64,000 nt of DNA, from positions 798,196 through 862,195 of the forward strand of contig NZ_LGCI01000005.1 of assembly GCF_001281525.1 (NCBI RefSeq), read 5' to 3'. The notes under the pieces are model-generated. The model made no database searches. It had not been told where the DNA came from and saw only the letters and a program-made list of their open reading frames with translations. A program made the position numbers and the translations under genes. Below are positions 9,238-18,037 of the stretch, piece after piece. Position 1 is the first letter of the stretch. Each line of letters starts with the position of its first letter. Origin of the DNA: Lysinibacillus macroides. GTDB taxonomy: Bacteria; Bacillota; Bacilli; Bacillales_A; Planococcaceae.

Positions 9238-9834
9238 TTATTTGATTGTCCAATTCAATTGTCCTGCTTTATTCGCTTCTAGTGGGGCATAGAAGCGCTC
9301 TACTTCCAATCCTTTTGACTTAAATATCAAATAACCATTTAGGTCTTTATTTGAGGTTAATTTCACTTCAATAAAAGCACTCTTATTAAAAGGAAGTGAA
9401 ATGATGGGCTGGAAAAATAGTTGAATATTATCTTTTTGGTAAATTGTTTTATAACCAAAATTAATGGATTTTAAGTTAGATTGCTGAATACCTTGCATGT
9501 TGTTGTAATCAGAATAGGCTTCTTTATATGTTATAAGGTCTTTATGTGCGAAGTTTGTTGTTAAATGATAGGTTCTATTTTCTTCATCGATGTATTCAAC
9601 TTCAATTCTTCTGCCATTTAGATTAAATGAACCATCTGACATTTCAAAGAAAAACTTCATTCCTTGACCAAACAAACCAAAACGAATGACCTGATTTTTC
9701 TGTATTAAATAAAAATCATTTTTCTTATGCGTGAGCAGATCATACTCCGCATAGTTTTTTCCATCTGCATAGTCAGCATTCCAATTAAAGGGAATACTAA
9801 CCGCTTGTATATTTCTTGAATCGGCAAATATCAT
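9238..9834 (-). CDS. Hypothetical beta-rich tail protein
   Basis: A 198-residue protein. The ATG at 9834 is preferred, because AAGGAG lies 10 bases upstream, over the TTG at 9843, which would sit only two bases from that site. The sequence ('MIFADSRNIQAVSIPFNWN', 'FGLFGQGMKFFFEMSDGSF', 'LNGYLIFKSKGLEVERFYAP') is beta-rich with no catalytic motif. Similar small proteins sit between baseplate and fibre genes in tailed-phage operons of Firmicutes. It follows a terminator hairpin, which places it in a lower-expressed distal segment. Confidence 0.5.
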   Translation of the reverse strand: MIFADSRNIQAVSIPFNWNADYADGKNYAEYDLLTHKKNDFYLIQKNQVIRFGLFGQGMKFFFEMSDGSFNLNGRRIEVEYIDEENRTYHLTTNFAHKDLITYKEAYSDYNNMQGIQQSNLKSINFGYKTIYQKDNIQLFFQPIISLPFNKSAFIEVKLTSNKDLNGYLIFKSKGLEVERFYAPLEANKAGQLNWTIK

Positions 9835-9883
9835 TTCTATCAATCTCCTTCATTGTATTGAAGTTTTTTACTTATAAAATGCG

Positions 9884-9918
9884 ATAAAAATAGGGTAGGG
9901 GAGCAAGCCCCTTACCCT
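9884..9918 (-). terminator. Rho-independent terminator inside the tail operon
   Basis: On the minus strand a GC-rich stem (AGGGTA-GGGG paired with CCCC-TACCCT, one bulged base) is followed by ATTTTTATC. It lies between the abundant-looking 9944-10690 gene and the 9238-9834 gene. Confidence 0.75.
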
Positions 9919-9943
9919 GTAAAATTTATATTGTTTGTATGTA

Positions 9944-10690
9944 TTAAACGTAACGATACGAAACACGTTGAACTAATTGATTTTTCCCTGCACTTGCTGT
10001 AATAGGGACTTCGGCATACACTGAAACTTGAACAAAGTTCCCACCTGCTAAATTAGCGTTTGTCCCATCATCTTTAGTAGCATTGGCTAAACCTAAAATT
10101 TCTTGTGTAGCAGGTATTTTCTCAATTTTTACAGAAATATATTCTACAGTTCCATCTACTACAGGATTTCCTTCTACTGTAATCCATCCAGGTTGTGTGC
10201 CATCTGTTGTCCCTGCTTTAGTAACCTTATAAATGAAACCATTTGGTACAGTGGGCTGCACGTATGCGCCAAGAGTTAATGGAATAGAGGCTGTCCATAC
10301 AGAAGCAGTAGCTGCGTTCTTATTAGTTGTTGTTCCATTTGTACCGAGCGGTTTCACACCTGTTGGATTATCAGGAATACCACCTTTACCAATAGGTGTG
10401 AAGTCTGATTCATTTAATGAATCAACTCTGACGTGAAACCAATTATCACGAACAGCTTCTACAATATTACCAACTGTATCGCCTGTACCACCATTACGGT
10501 CACGAGTAGTGAACACAACTTCTTCCATTTTTGAGCAATCATCAGAACCACCACGATTGTTCCAAATATAGAAAATTTTAATAGGAGAAGAGGAGTCTGC
10601 ATCAACTGTACCAAAATTAACAGTCGATTTTACTTCTTTTGATTTTTCATTAGTGCCTTCATACCAACTTACCATAGGTTCATTTGTCAT
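9944..10690 (-). CDS. Phage tail structural protein with chitin-binding-like module
   Basis: A 248-residue protein. The ATG at 10690 (MTNEPMVSWYEG) follows AGAAGGAA, so the 14-codon upstream extension is discarded. The N-terminal ~95 residues ('TVNFGTVDADSSSPIKIFYI', 'WNNRGGSDDCSKMEEV', 'FTTRDRNGG') are typical of a conserved tail protein found in Bacillaceae phages. Residues about 145-190 hold a CBM5/12-like pattern ('LGAYVQPTVPNGFIYKVTKA', 'GTTDGTQPGWIT', 'DGTVEYI'). It sits between the baseplate-adaptor gene and the receptor-binding genes and ends at a strong terminator, so it may be a highly expressed fibre or decoration protein. The structural role is inferred. Confidence 0.65.
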   Translation of the reverse strand: MTNEPMVSWYEGTNEKSKEVKSTVNFGTVDADSSSPIKIFYIWNNRGGSDDCSKMEEVVFTTRDRNGGTGDTVGNIVEAVRDNWFHVRVDSLNESDFTPIGKGGIPDNPTGVKPLGTNGTTTNKNAATASVWTASIPLTLGAYVQPTVPNGFIYKVTKAGTTDGTQPGWITVEGNPVVDGTVEYISVKIEKIPATQEILGLANATKDDGTNANLAGGNFVQVSVYAEVPITASAGKNQLVQRVSYRYV

Positions 10691-10715
10691 AATTAAATTC
10701 CTTCTTTCCTTTGTA

Positions 10716-11876
10716 TTATAATATTGAATCATTTAGCAATATTTTTATATTTACGGATAAATTTTGAGCATCAATTAAAAAAGAAGGGATGTATAGTCGA
10801 AATACATCTCCCTTCTTTACTTGGACATTTGTTACTAAAAATGTTTGATTATCATAATGTTTCTCTTCCGCGATGATTATGGGGCTATCCGTAATATCAA
10901 ACCAATCTGTAAAATTAGTCGATTTTTGTACATGGATAGGGGTAGGTTGTAAGCCTGTAGTTGAAACACATGCTTTTATTTCAACAATTTCACCATCCCA
11001 TTCAAATACTATATGGGGGTCTTGTACACCTTGCAAAATATCTTTTGGAATGATGAATACTATCGTTTTTTCATTAACAAATTCAGTAATATTTTTGACT
11101 TTCGTGAACTGTTCTTTACTCATTAAGCCATTGATAATCTCACTTGCAAGAGGGATATTACCGCCTAAAGCATCAATAGGCACCCATGCTTTTCCATTCC
11201 ATCTGTAACGAATACCAGTGTCATAGACTTGTGTAGTCCATCCCACTTCAGGGTAGGGGAATTTTTGTGCAATCTCATCATATGTATTTACGAAAGGCTG
11301 ATAAATTAAAACTGTTGTTTCGTAAGCATCCTTTACTAATTCTGTAGCATCCTTTGCCTTTTGAGTTGCATCTAAAGCTTGATCAGTCGCATGATTAGAA
11401 TTGTTAATAGCAACAGTAAGCTTTTTTAGATATTCTTCATAGTTGTCAGTTCGATCAATCAATTCTCGAACCTGTGATTTACTTTTCTCGATAATTTCAT
11501 GTAATGTCTCTGTAGAATCTGTCCCATCATAATGAGCAATACGTGTAGAAGGATAGAGAATTAAGCCTCTGCCTTTATAGACAATGGACATGGTTTCAGC
11601 TTCCCTAGATACATGAAAATAAATAAATCCATTTGTATAGTCTACATAAAATTCGTTGTTCTTTAAGTTTTGTTTGATAAATTTTTCATAGTTAATCTCA
11701 AACATCCCAGAAATTCTAACTCTAAACATTTCATCGGGAATTTCTAACAAAAATACGCGCTGATTGACAACACGGGCAATATCCAGCCTATCAATATATG
11801 GGTCTGAGGGAGTTCCTTTTCGCCAAACAATATGGATAGGGTTATTAAATTCTAGGTAATTGACAGGGAGTGACAA
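10716..11876 (-). CDS. Baseplate upper protein / fibre-adaptor-like tail protein
   Basis: A 386-residue protein starting at a TTG (11876) preceded by AAGAAGGTGATACA. The N-terminal ~125 residues ('DRLDIARVVNQRVFLLEIPD', 'FYVDYTNGFIYFHVSREAET') match the BppU/neck-adaptor type found in many Bacillaceae phages. Residues about 125-190 are predicted coiled coil ('NNSNHATDQALDATQKAKDA'). A region 'YRWNGKAWVPIDALGGNIP' then leads into a C-terminal beta domain. Such proteins trimerise and attach receptor-binding proteins to the baseplate. Its place between the Tal/tip genes and the binding proteins agrees with that role. Confidence 0.6.
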   Translation of the reverse strand: MSLPVNYLEFNNPIHIVWRKGTPSDPYIDRLDIARVVNQRVFLLEIPDEMFRVRISGMFEINYEKFIKQNLKNNEFYVDYTNGFIYFHVSREAETMSIVYKGRGLILYPSTRIAHYDGTDSTETLHEIIEKSKSQVRELIDRTDNYEEYLKKLTVAINNSNHATDQALDATQKAKDATELVKDAYETTVLIYQPFVNTYDEIAQKFPYPEVGWTTQVYDTGIRYRWNGKAWVPIDALGGNIPLASEIINGLMSKEQFTKVKNITEFVNEKTIVFIIPKDILQGVQDPHIVFEWDGEIVEIKACVSTTGLQPTPIHVQKSTNFTDWFDITDSPIIIAEEKHYDNQTFLVTNVQVKKGDVFRLYIPSFLIDAQNLSVNIKILLNDSIL

Positions 11877-11889
11877 TGTATCACCTTCT

Positions 11890-12294
11890 TTATGAGCCTA
11901 TATTTACAGTAGAACTAACGCCACCATTGATTTTACAGTTAGTTCCTGCATGGGTTGTCACATTGGAATTTTCAATAGCAACTGATTTTCCATTAATAAA
12001 GACACTTCTACTATTTCCGACTGTCACTGAACCCTGAGCATTGGTATGAGCACCATTGATATAAACGCCACCAGCAGGTAGGGTATAGGTATCATTCTCA
12101 ATCGTTCTATTGCCTTGAATAATAGGGGCTTTACCATTAATTATTACATTTGTTACTGTGGATGTAACAGTACCCTTGATAATTGCCTCTGTTGTTTTAG
12201 GTAGCCAATTGCCATTATCAAATTGTTGATACTGGATGTGATTGAATGCAGTAGTATCAGAGATTGTCGCATTATTTAAAGCTATCTTTGCCAT
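11890..12294 (-). CDS. PAAR-like / beta-helical tip protein candidate
   Basis: A 134-residue protein, ATG at 12294 after GAAAGGAA. The C-terminal half is made of short beta repeats ('AGGVYINGAHTNAQGSV', 'NSRSVFINGKSVAIENSNVT', 'THAGTNCKINGG', 'STVNIGS'), recalling the 'vfvNGkpaar.gd' repeats of PAAR-type spike tips. The N-terminal half also contains repeats ('IKGTVTSTVTNVIINGKAPI'). It lies directly downstream of the Tal-like gene, as a tip would. Classical Pro-Ala-Ala-Arg residues and a clear metal-binding His triad are not evident, so this is a structural guess. The alternative is a short beta-solenoid decoration protein. Confidence 0.45.
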   Translation of the reverse strand: MAKIALNNATISDTTAFNHIQYQQFDNGNWLPKTTEAIIKGTVTSTVTNVIINGKAPIIQGNRTIENDTYTLPAGGVYINGAHTNAQGSVTVGNSRSVFINGKSVAIENSNVTTHAGTNCKINGGVSSTVNIGS

Positions 12295-12309
12295 GTAAAA
12301 TTCCTTTCT

Positions 12310-15300
12310 TTAATTTAGGTCAATACGTGTACCGTTTACTTTAATGCCGCTTGCGGACATCGTAATCGCATTACTGCCAAATTTTATTTCTAATTGTGAG
12401 TTATTCATTATAATGCTGCCACCACCTCCTTTTATGGAGACTGTTCGAGGTGTAGTGATTTCTATCGACTTTGTTCGATCCGTGTTTAAATTAATAGCAT
12501 GTTTTTCGCCACCCTCATCGATATATTCCGTAAAGAATCCTTCAGATGTCTTATATTGCTTTGCTTTATTATTATTTGTATTATTTCCTGAGCCACTGCC
12601 CCAAATAGCAACAGGGTAGGCTTGCACTCCTGAACCTTCAAAATACATTTCATATTTGGTATTTTCTGTTGAACCGCTTTTAGTGATAAATCGCAAGAAC
12701 TTTTGTTTAATATGAACATAATTATCAGGATCATTAGGGTCATAAGTTCTTAATTTAGTGACTGTTAAATCAGATATAAAGCTATTATCCTCACCTAAGG
12801 ATTCAAGAATTTTTTCATCTAATTCACCATTCATAATAAATAATTTTCGAGCGTAGAGGTAACCATCTTTGCTTATCCAAAATCTAGGCTCTGAATGAAC
12901 ATCAATCGCAATACCTTCATTAGCATTTAGGCGAATTTGTTCACCGTTATTGCCATTAATCGTAATGCCATCATTTTGATCAAAGATGATTTTTTCACCT
13001 AAGAAGCCATCTACAATTTTTAAATTATGAGTAGTGATATCTTTTGCATAAAGTCTGCCATCCGTTCCAACGTAAAACTTTTTATCTCCATTAACATAAA
13101 TGGAGATTGCTTCATTTGCATTGAGCCTAATTTCTTCGCCATTTCTACCATAGATAGTAATACCGTCCAGCCAGTCAAATGTAATGGCATCACCTAAATC
13201 ACCATCAACAATCCGCAGATTTTTAGTTACCAAACCTTCAGCATACAGTGTCCCGTCTTCCCATTTAGCATCTCCTAATGTTGCAAATAATTTGCTAACC
13301 CATTGGCCATTTTCCCATTTTTGTAGGGCAAGTCCATTAGTAGCATTTAGGTAGGCTCTATATTTACCATCGCTACGCACAGCAATAAAACCAAAATCAT
13401 TCATAATAAGATTGTTGTGATATCTACCCATTGTGATACCAGAATAAAATAGTGAGTCTTCAATTTGTTGCCGAAGTCGGGTTGCCTCATCATAATAGTT
13501 TTTAAATTTTTGCACAAAAATACCACGATTCTCAATGTGACTCGTGGATTCAGTAATAGGATCTGTCATATCAATATGTAAATTTTGTGATTCTGAGTAC
13601 CCATTATTAATGATTTTGATATAGCTAGACATGCCATTCATTAGCTCTAAGTAAGCATTTTTTAATGCACTTGTTGAGTATTTATCAGTGGTTGAATAAA
13701 CAGTAGGGAAGGTTTGCATTGCTACATTAAAAGCACCCTCAACATCTGTTAGATTATCTCTATCACTTCTTATATATTTTTGAGCTTGTTGCAGAAGCAA
13801 TTTGTAGTCTGAATGAATTTTATACAATTCTTTAATCAGTTCTAATTTTTCAAGTGTTGTTAATTTACCGTCTGCGACAATCTTGTCTAATAATCCAATA
13901 TTAAAGTAATTATTCTCAGCATCTAAAATTACTTCATCTAAATTATTGACGACTTTAATGTTCTCAGCGACCATATGTCGGGAATACAGTGTGCCATCAG
14001 TATTAGCCCATAATACTTTTTTCCACTCATCATTATCTTTTTTACTAACTGAGAAGCCTTCACATGTTGTTAGGGCAACTCTTGTGATATGATTCCAAGA
14101 GACAAGTCCAAAGCATTCATTGTCTTGAGGTATTAGGTTTCCTGCGCTATCTTTTTGATTCTCAGAAACTAGGCCTACATACATTACCTCATCACCTTGA
14201 CGGTTATAAATCGTCGTTCTCGAGCCTTGTGTGATCCATATACCCGATTCATCCTCAATCATTAGGTTGACACCTGATATGATCTTTCCAAAAATACGTT
14301 CACCAAATATACCATCCTTAGAAATAGCATGTTTCCAAGACTCACCGTTATCATTGGTAATTGCTAGAAATCCATTTTGGATCACTAACCAGCTTAAAGG
14401 GTCTTCTAAATCTCTTACAATAATTCCACGTTCACTGATTTCAATTTTCTGATTGTATCCTGCCATCACTGCATTTTTTAAGGCATCCCATTTATTATTG
14501 ATAATATCATTGATGGCACCATTATTTTTTTCAGACAAATTCCATTTCCATTTATCCATTTGAACAATAGTGGACGTATTACCCGCTTTATTTAGTTGCT
14601 CTAGCCAGTTATTCTCTTCATCAAATTCATTTTCAATCACAACAGAAATGCTTTCATTTTCAAAATTATGTGCAATCTCAGTAATTTTAGCTTTTATATC
14701 TACTTGTAAACGGTCGTATCTAACCCTTACAATATCTCCTAAACCTAGCTTATCCCAATCATTTTGACATTCAACGATAGAGAGGAAATCAATTAAATTC
14801 ATATCAAGCTTAATTTTAGGTTCAAGATATGTTCTAAATACTTCTTGGCCTTCTTCCATTAAATCTTCATCATCAATAATGGAATCGTTAATGTATTCTT
14901 TTTCAATTTCAAAATTTGATAACTCTGCTAGCTGCTCAACCGTAAAGTTATTTTCTCTTGCTAATTTTTCTCTTAAATCATTTAAGTCATTTTCATAATC
15001 AGAAAGCTGATAATTTAAGCTTCTTATAAAAGCCTCTTGATTAGATATTTCTAAGCGCTTTGCCTCTAATCGTTGAATAATGTCTTGGTGATTAAGGGTG
15101 GAGGATTGAAAGTTAGCATTTGACAAATCTAGCTCATCTTCAATGACGATCCTTTGTGTATTTAGAGCACTTAGTTTTTGTTCCTCGGTCTGGATAATCG
15201 AATTTTGTGTAGTGACCATTGTGGTTAAATTCGTGAATTTCTCAGAGAGTGATTCTACTAATGCTTGATAATCCTCTAGTGCCATACATAGGCTATCTGT

Positions 15301-16122
15301 TAAATATTTTGAGTGACTAACAACCAGCCCATTTTCACGTTTGAAAGGGTAGAGGTAGTATCTGTAATCTTCGAGATATGATTGGCCTGTAGGATTTAAT
15401 CGATGTATGGATAAGCCATCTTGGCCATATACTTTTAATCGAGTAATTGTGTCAATTGTATTGATCGCTAAATTAAATGACTCTAAATATTTACCATCTC
15501 GTATATAAAATCCCTTATCCTTGCCTATATTTTCAGGTCTATAGAAATGGATCTCACACTTAATAGAATCCCAAACAATTAAGGCATTCCAAAGCTTGGC
15601 TAAGTCATAAATAATTTCTAATGCATTATTTGATGCCACCTCATAGCTTCGATAAATTTCTTCAAAGTAGCTATCTACATAGCCTAATTTCCATATTGTA
15701 TTTACTGAAGATAAAATTTCAGTAGTAATTTGAGATAATGTCTTACTGACAACTTCAAAATTTCTTATATTTTTATCACTTAACTGAATGCCTAAGGATA
15801 GGGCAGAGTATTGAATATATTCATCATCGCTATATGCCTTGTTGGATTCATTTAATAAAAAATACTCTGTAATATGTCCATATTTCAATTTAAAGAGATA
15901 ACGGTTTTTAATTTTATCAATATTTTTGTTATCAACAGGAACGCCGTCTTCAATTAGGGTAGTAGGGATTTTAAAAGAAATTTCGTTTAGGATAGAAACT
16001 TTGGTATTATAAAGAATATCATAAGCCTCGCCAATTCTAGCAATGGTTTTCTTATCTGGTCTACATAGAAAGATTCTTGCATCATCAGGTTTTAAATTAT
16101 AGTTTATTTCACCTAATTTCAA
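12310..16122 (-). CDS. Tail endopeptidase / tail-associated lysin-like (Tal) protein
   Basis: A 1270-residue protein. Residues about 1-290 resemble the N-terminal Tal/prophage-endopeptidase-tail region that closes the tail tube ('KTLSQITTEILSSVNTIWKL', 'NALEIIYDLAKLWNALIVWD', 'LESFNLAINTIDTITRLKVY'). A coiled coil follows at about 285-400, then 'VRVRYDRLQVDIKAKITEIA' near 480. The rest has three repeats of the form 'DGTLYSRHMV', 'DGTLYAEGLVTKNLRIVDG', 'DGRLYAKDITTHNLKIVDG', each followed by an 'RLNANEAISI' / 'RLNANEGIAI' type strand, suggesting an elongated beta fibre. I see no clear catalytic site. Its position after Dit is the expected one. The start at 16122 abuts the preceding gene by 11 bases. 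Confidence 0.75.
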   Translation of the reverse strand: MKLGEINYNLKPDDARIFLCRPDKKTIARIGEAYDILYNTKVSILNEISFKIPTTLIEDGVPVDNKNIDKIKNRYLFKLKYGHITEYFLLNESNKAYSDDEYIQYSALSLGIQLSDKNIRNFEVVSKTLSQITTEILSSVNTIWKLGYVDSYFEEIYRSYEVASNNALEIIYDLAKLWNALIVWDSIKCEIHFYRPENIGKDKGFYIRDGKYLESFNLAINTIDTITRLKVYGQDGLSIHRLNPTGQSYLEDYRYYLYPFKRENGLVVSHSKYLTDSLCMALEDYQALVESLSEKFTNLTTMVTTQNSIIQTEEQKLSALNTQRIVIEDELDLSNANFQSSTLNHQDIIQRLEAKRLEISNQEAFIRSLNYQLSDYENDLNDLREKLARENNFTVEQLAELSNFEIEKEYINDSIIDDEDLMEEGQEVFRTYLEPKIKLDMNLIDFLSIVECQNDWDKLGLGDIVRVRYDRLQVDIKAKITEIAHNFENESISVVIENEFDEENNWLEQLNKAGNTSTIVQMDKWKWNLSEKNNGAINDIINNKWDALKNAVMAGYNQKIEISERGIIVRDLEDPLSWLVIQNGFLAITNDNGESWKHAISKDGIFGERIFGKIISGVNLMIEDESGIWITQGSRTTIYNRQGDEVMYVGLVSENQKDSAGNLIPQDNECFGLVSWNHITRVALTTCEGFSVSKKDNDEWKKVLWANTDGTLYSRHMVAENIKVVNNLDEVILDAENNYFNIGLLDKIVADGKLTTLEKLELIKELYKIHSDYKLLLQQAQKYIRSDRDNLTDVEGAFNVAMQTFPTVYSTTDKYSTSALKNAYLELMNGMSSYIKIINNGYSESQNLHIDMTDPITESTSHIENRGIFVQKFKNYYDEATRLRQQIEDSLFYSGITMGRYHNNLIMNDFGFIAVRSDGKYRAYLNATNGLALQKWENGQWVSKLFATLGDAKWEDGTLYAEGLVTKNLRIVDGDLGDAITFDWLDGITIYGRNGEEIRLNANEAISIYVNGDKKFYVGTDGRLYAKDITTHNLKIVDGFLGEKIIFDQNDGITINGNNGEQIRLNANEGIAIDVHSEPRFWISKDGYLYARKLFIMNGELDEKILESLGEDNSFISDLTVTKLRTYDPNDPDNYVHIKQKFLRFITKSGSTENTKYEMYFEGSGVQAYPVAIWGSGSGNNTNNNKAKQYKTSEGFFTEYIDEGGEKHAINLNTDRTKSIEITTPRTVSIKGGGGSIIMNNSQLEIKFGSNAITMSASGIKVNGTRIDLN

Positions 16123-16133
16123 TGAATTTCACC

Positions 16134-16772
16134 TCACTCCTGTATAAAAATATATTGGTACCTCATAACCATATCAAAATCTCCTTTACCCTTTAAGAAA
16201 TTATGACCAACTGCTAATTCTAAATATTCATCATTATGGTCATCATATCTATAAACCCCTAAATGCTGTCTGTTCGAAACGATATCTTCTTTTTGGCAAT
16301 CAATAAAAACTTCTTCATTGTCAATTAAGTTTTTCATTATTAAAGTTTGATTGGACATTATATTAGTAAGTTCAATATCACCGTTACCATTCTTTTTTCG
16401 AATCCAGAGTTTAGGCTTGATTATGCAATCACCTAAATTTTCCATCAATTCACAAGGATCAAAGGCAATAGAGAAGGATTGTATATATGGTTTTTTATCA
16501 TTTTTATCGGCATTTAGTACAATTTTGTATCTAAAAATTAATCCTTCTAATTTATAATCATTTAATAAGGTTTTGTCATTGAAATTTATTAATTTCCATT
16601 TAGTCCAATTACTATAGTCATAGGAAAGAGAATAGAAAAATTCAACTTTTTGATGATGTATATTGATAATATTTGCAAGGATCGTTGTTAGGTATTTTGA
16701 TGAAACATTGGATATTGCATAGCTTTTAGAGACGTAAGAGCCTGTAGAATATATTAAAGAACCCCATTTCAT
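16134..16772 (-). CDS. Dit-like distal tail protein, C-terminal-domain part
   Basis: A 212-residue protein, ATG at 16772 after AGGGGT. The N-terminal half ('VEFFYSLSYDYSNWTKWKLI', 'EGLIFRYKIVLNADKNDKKP') is a beta-sandwich. The C-terminal half has the typical Dit galectin-like pattern ('LTNIMSNQTLIMKNLIDNEE', 'FIDCQKEDIVSN', 'YLELAVGHNFLKGKGDFDMV'). The Dit N-terminal domain is encoded two genes upstream (17441-18037), with a carbohydrate-binding gene between. Either Dit is genuinely split, or two Dit-like hub proteins are used. Confidence 0.6.
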   Translation of the reverse strand: MKWGSLIYSTGSYVSKSYAISNVSSKYLTTILANIINIHHQKVEFFYSLSYDYSNWTKWKLINFNDKTLLNDYKLEGLIFRYKIVLNADKNDKKPYIQSFSIAFDPCELMENLGDCIIKPKLWIRKKNGNGDIELTNIMSNQTLIMKNLIDNEEVFIDCQKEDIVSNRQHLGVYRYDDHNDEYLELAVGHNFLKGKGDFDMVMRYQYIFIQE

Positions 16773-16782
16773 AATAAAACCC

Positions 16783-17439
16783 CTATTCTATTTTTCCGAA
16801 TGGTCTAAATTCACAATTTGTTCCAACCTTTTTCCAGATAATATTTTTAGCTTTTCTCCAAACAACAGTACCGTCTATAAATGCTGTATCATTTTGAACA
16901 GAGGACCATACAGGTTCAGTTGTGGAGGAATAGCCAGCTGTTTCACAAATATAGTAGTATAATTTACCTCCATTTATAGGAAAGGTTAAGTCACCTACTT
17001 CATAATTGAATTCGCTTCTCCAAGTTGCACCTGCTACATCATAAAATTCCTGGTTTAACGTATTTAGAAAGACAGGGGGAGTAGTTGAACTTTGACCTTC
17101 CACAACACATTCATAAAGCCCTCCATTATCTATCGGAGGCTTAACAAGATTTCCTACATTATACTTTTTATTGGCTAGCCATTGTTTTGCATGAATGCCT
17201 TCTCTTGTGACAATCCAACCAACAAATGAACCGCTAGCAGGGGTCTTATTCCATAAAATATGTCCAACTTTGTAAAGCAGATTATCATCTAATTCATTAA
17301 TTGAATTAGTAGCATTCTTTACATATTGCTCTAATGCTTTAAAATTATTTCCATATTCAATAATTGTTTGTTTAATATCATCGTCCTCAAACGTTGCTGC
17401 TGTGGTAATATTTAGTTCAAGTTGATTCGTGGTTTCCAT
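16783..17439 (-). CDS. Carbohydrate-binding (CBM5/12-like) protein inserted in the Dit region
   Basis: A 218-residue protein. I place the start at 17439 (METTNQLELN), one base after the upstream stop, with GGGGTG as ribosome site; the longer frame from 17505 would overlap the preceding gene by 65 bases. Three aromatic-rich repeats follow the chitin-binding CBM5/12 style: 'AKQWLANKKYNVGNLVKPP', 'WRSEFNYEVGDLTFPINGG' and 'YYYICETAGYSSTTEPVWSS'. The N-terminal ~70 residues are mainly polar, partly helical. The tight packing between two Dit-like genes suggests a baseplate component that contacts cell-wall glycan. Confidence 0.6.
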   Translation of the reverse strand: METTNQLELNITTAATFEDDDIKQTIIEYGNNFKALEQYVKNATNSINELDDNLLYKVGHILWNKTPASGSFVGWIVTREGIHAKQWLANKKYNVGNLVKPPIDNGGLYECVVEGQSSTTPPVFLNTLNQEFYDVAGATWRSEFNYEVGDLTFPINGGKLYYYICETAGYSSTTEPVWSSVQNDTAFIDGTVVWRKAKNIIWKKVGTNCEFRPFGKIE

Positions 17440-17440
17440 C

Positions 17441-18037
17441 TTACAATTCACCCCATTTTTTAGTGTTGGCATATAATATTCCCCAAGAGTTATTGATGTT
17501 ATCAATCGTTAATCCATTCGATGTCACTTTTGTATTTATAAATTCTCCTTGTGCAAATGTATGACTATCGTCAATAATGTGATAGCCTGTGTTAGCATCT
17601 CTAAACGTTAAATTAGTAAAACTTTGTTCCTGTGAATAGGTATAAGGAGAGTCACATCTAATAGATAATTCAACATATCCTTGCTTTAAACCATTATGTA
17701 ATAGTGCTGAGTTCCCTTCTATCAGCGCATGGATCACTCTATTGGGGTTACTATCAAAAACTAATGGCTTGTAGTAAGGCTGAAATAACCACCTGGCGAT
17801 TTTTCGTATATCTTTATCTTCCACCCAATTTTCCAGATAAAAAGATAACTGAAAAGAGAGTGGCTCATGTTCCACTCTCTGAAAGTAAGGTTTTTCATTA
17901 TTAGCAACTTTTCTTTCAATAATTTTACGGCTAGGAAGAAAATTTTCTTCAAATAATCCACCCTTAGACCAAGCAATGTTGACACCCATATCTTTTGATG
18001 AGATATTGTCATACATAAAATGAATGGACTCTAACAT
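17441..18037 (-). CDS. Dit-like distal tail protein, N-terminal-domain part
   Basis: A 198-residue protein whose ATG directly follows the tape-measure stop codon (TAG then ATG). The sequence is typical of the siphophage Dit N-terminal ring domain: 'NISSKDMGVNIAWSKGGLFE', 'FQRVEHEPLSFQLSFYLENW', 'ARWLFQPYYKPLVFDSNPN', 'KQGYVELSIRCDSPYTYS'. Dit forms the hexameric hub joining the tail tube to the baseplate. Complete Dit proteins also carry a C-terminal galectin-like domain, which here appears to be encoded in 16134-16772. Gene order tape measure - Dit - Tal is the standard one for non-contractile tails. Confidence 0.75.
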   Translation of the reverse strand: MLESIHFMYDNISSKDMGVNIAWSKGGLFEENFLPSRKIIERKVANNEKPYFQRVEHEPLSFQLSFYLENWVEDKDIRKIARWLFQPYYKPLVFDSNPNRVIHALIEGNSALLHNGLKQGYVELSIRCDSPYTYSQEQSFTNLTFRDANTGYHIIDDSHTFAQGEFINTKVTSNGLTIDNINNSWGILYANTKKWGEL

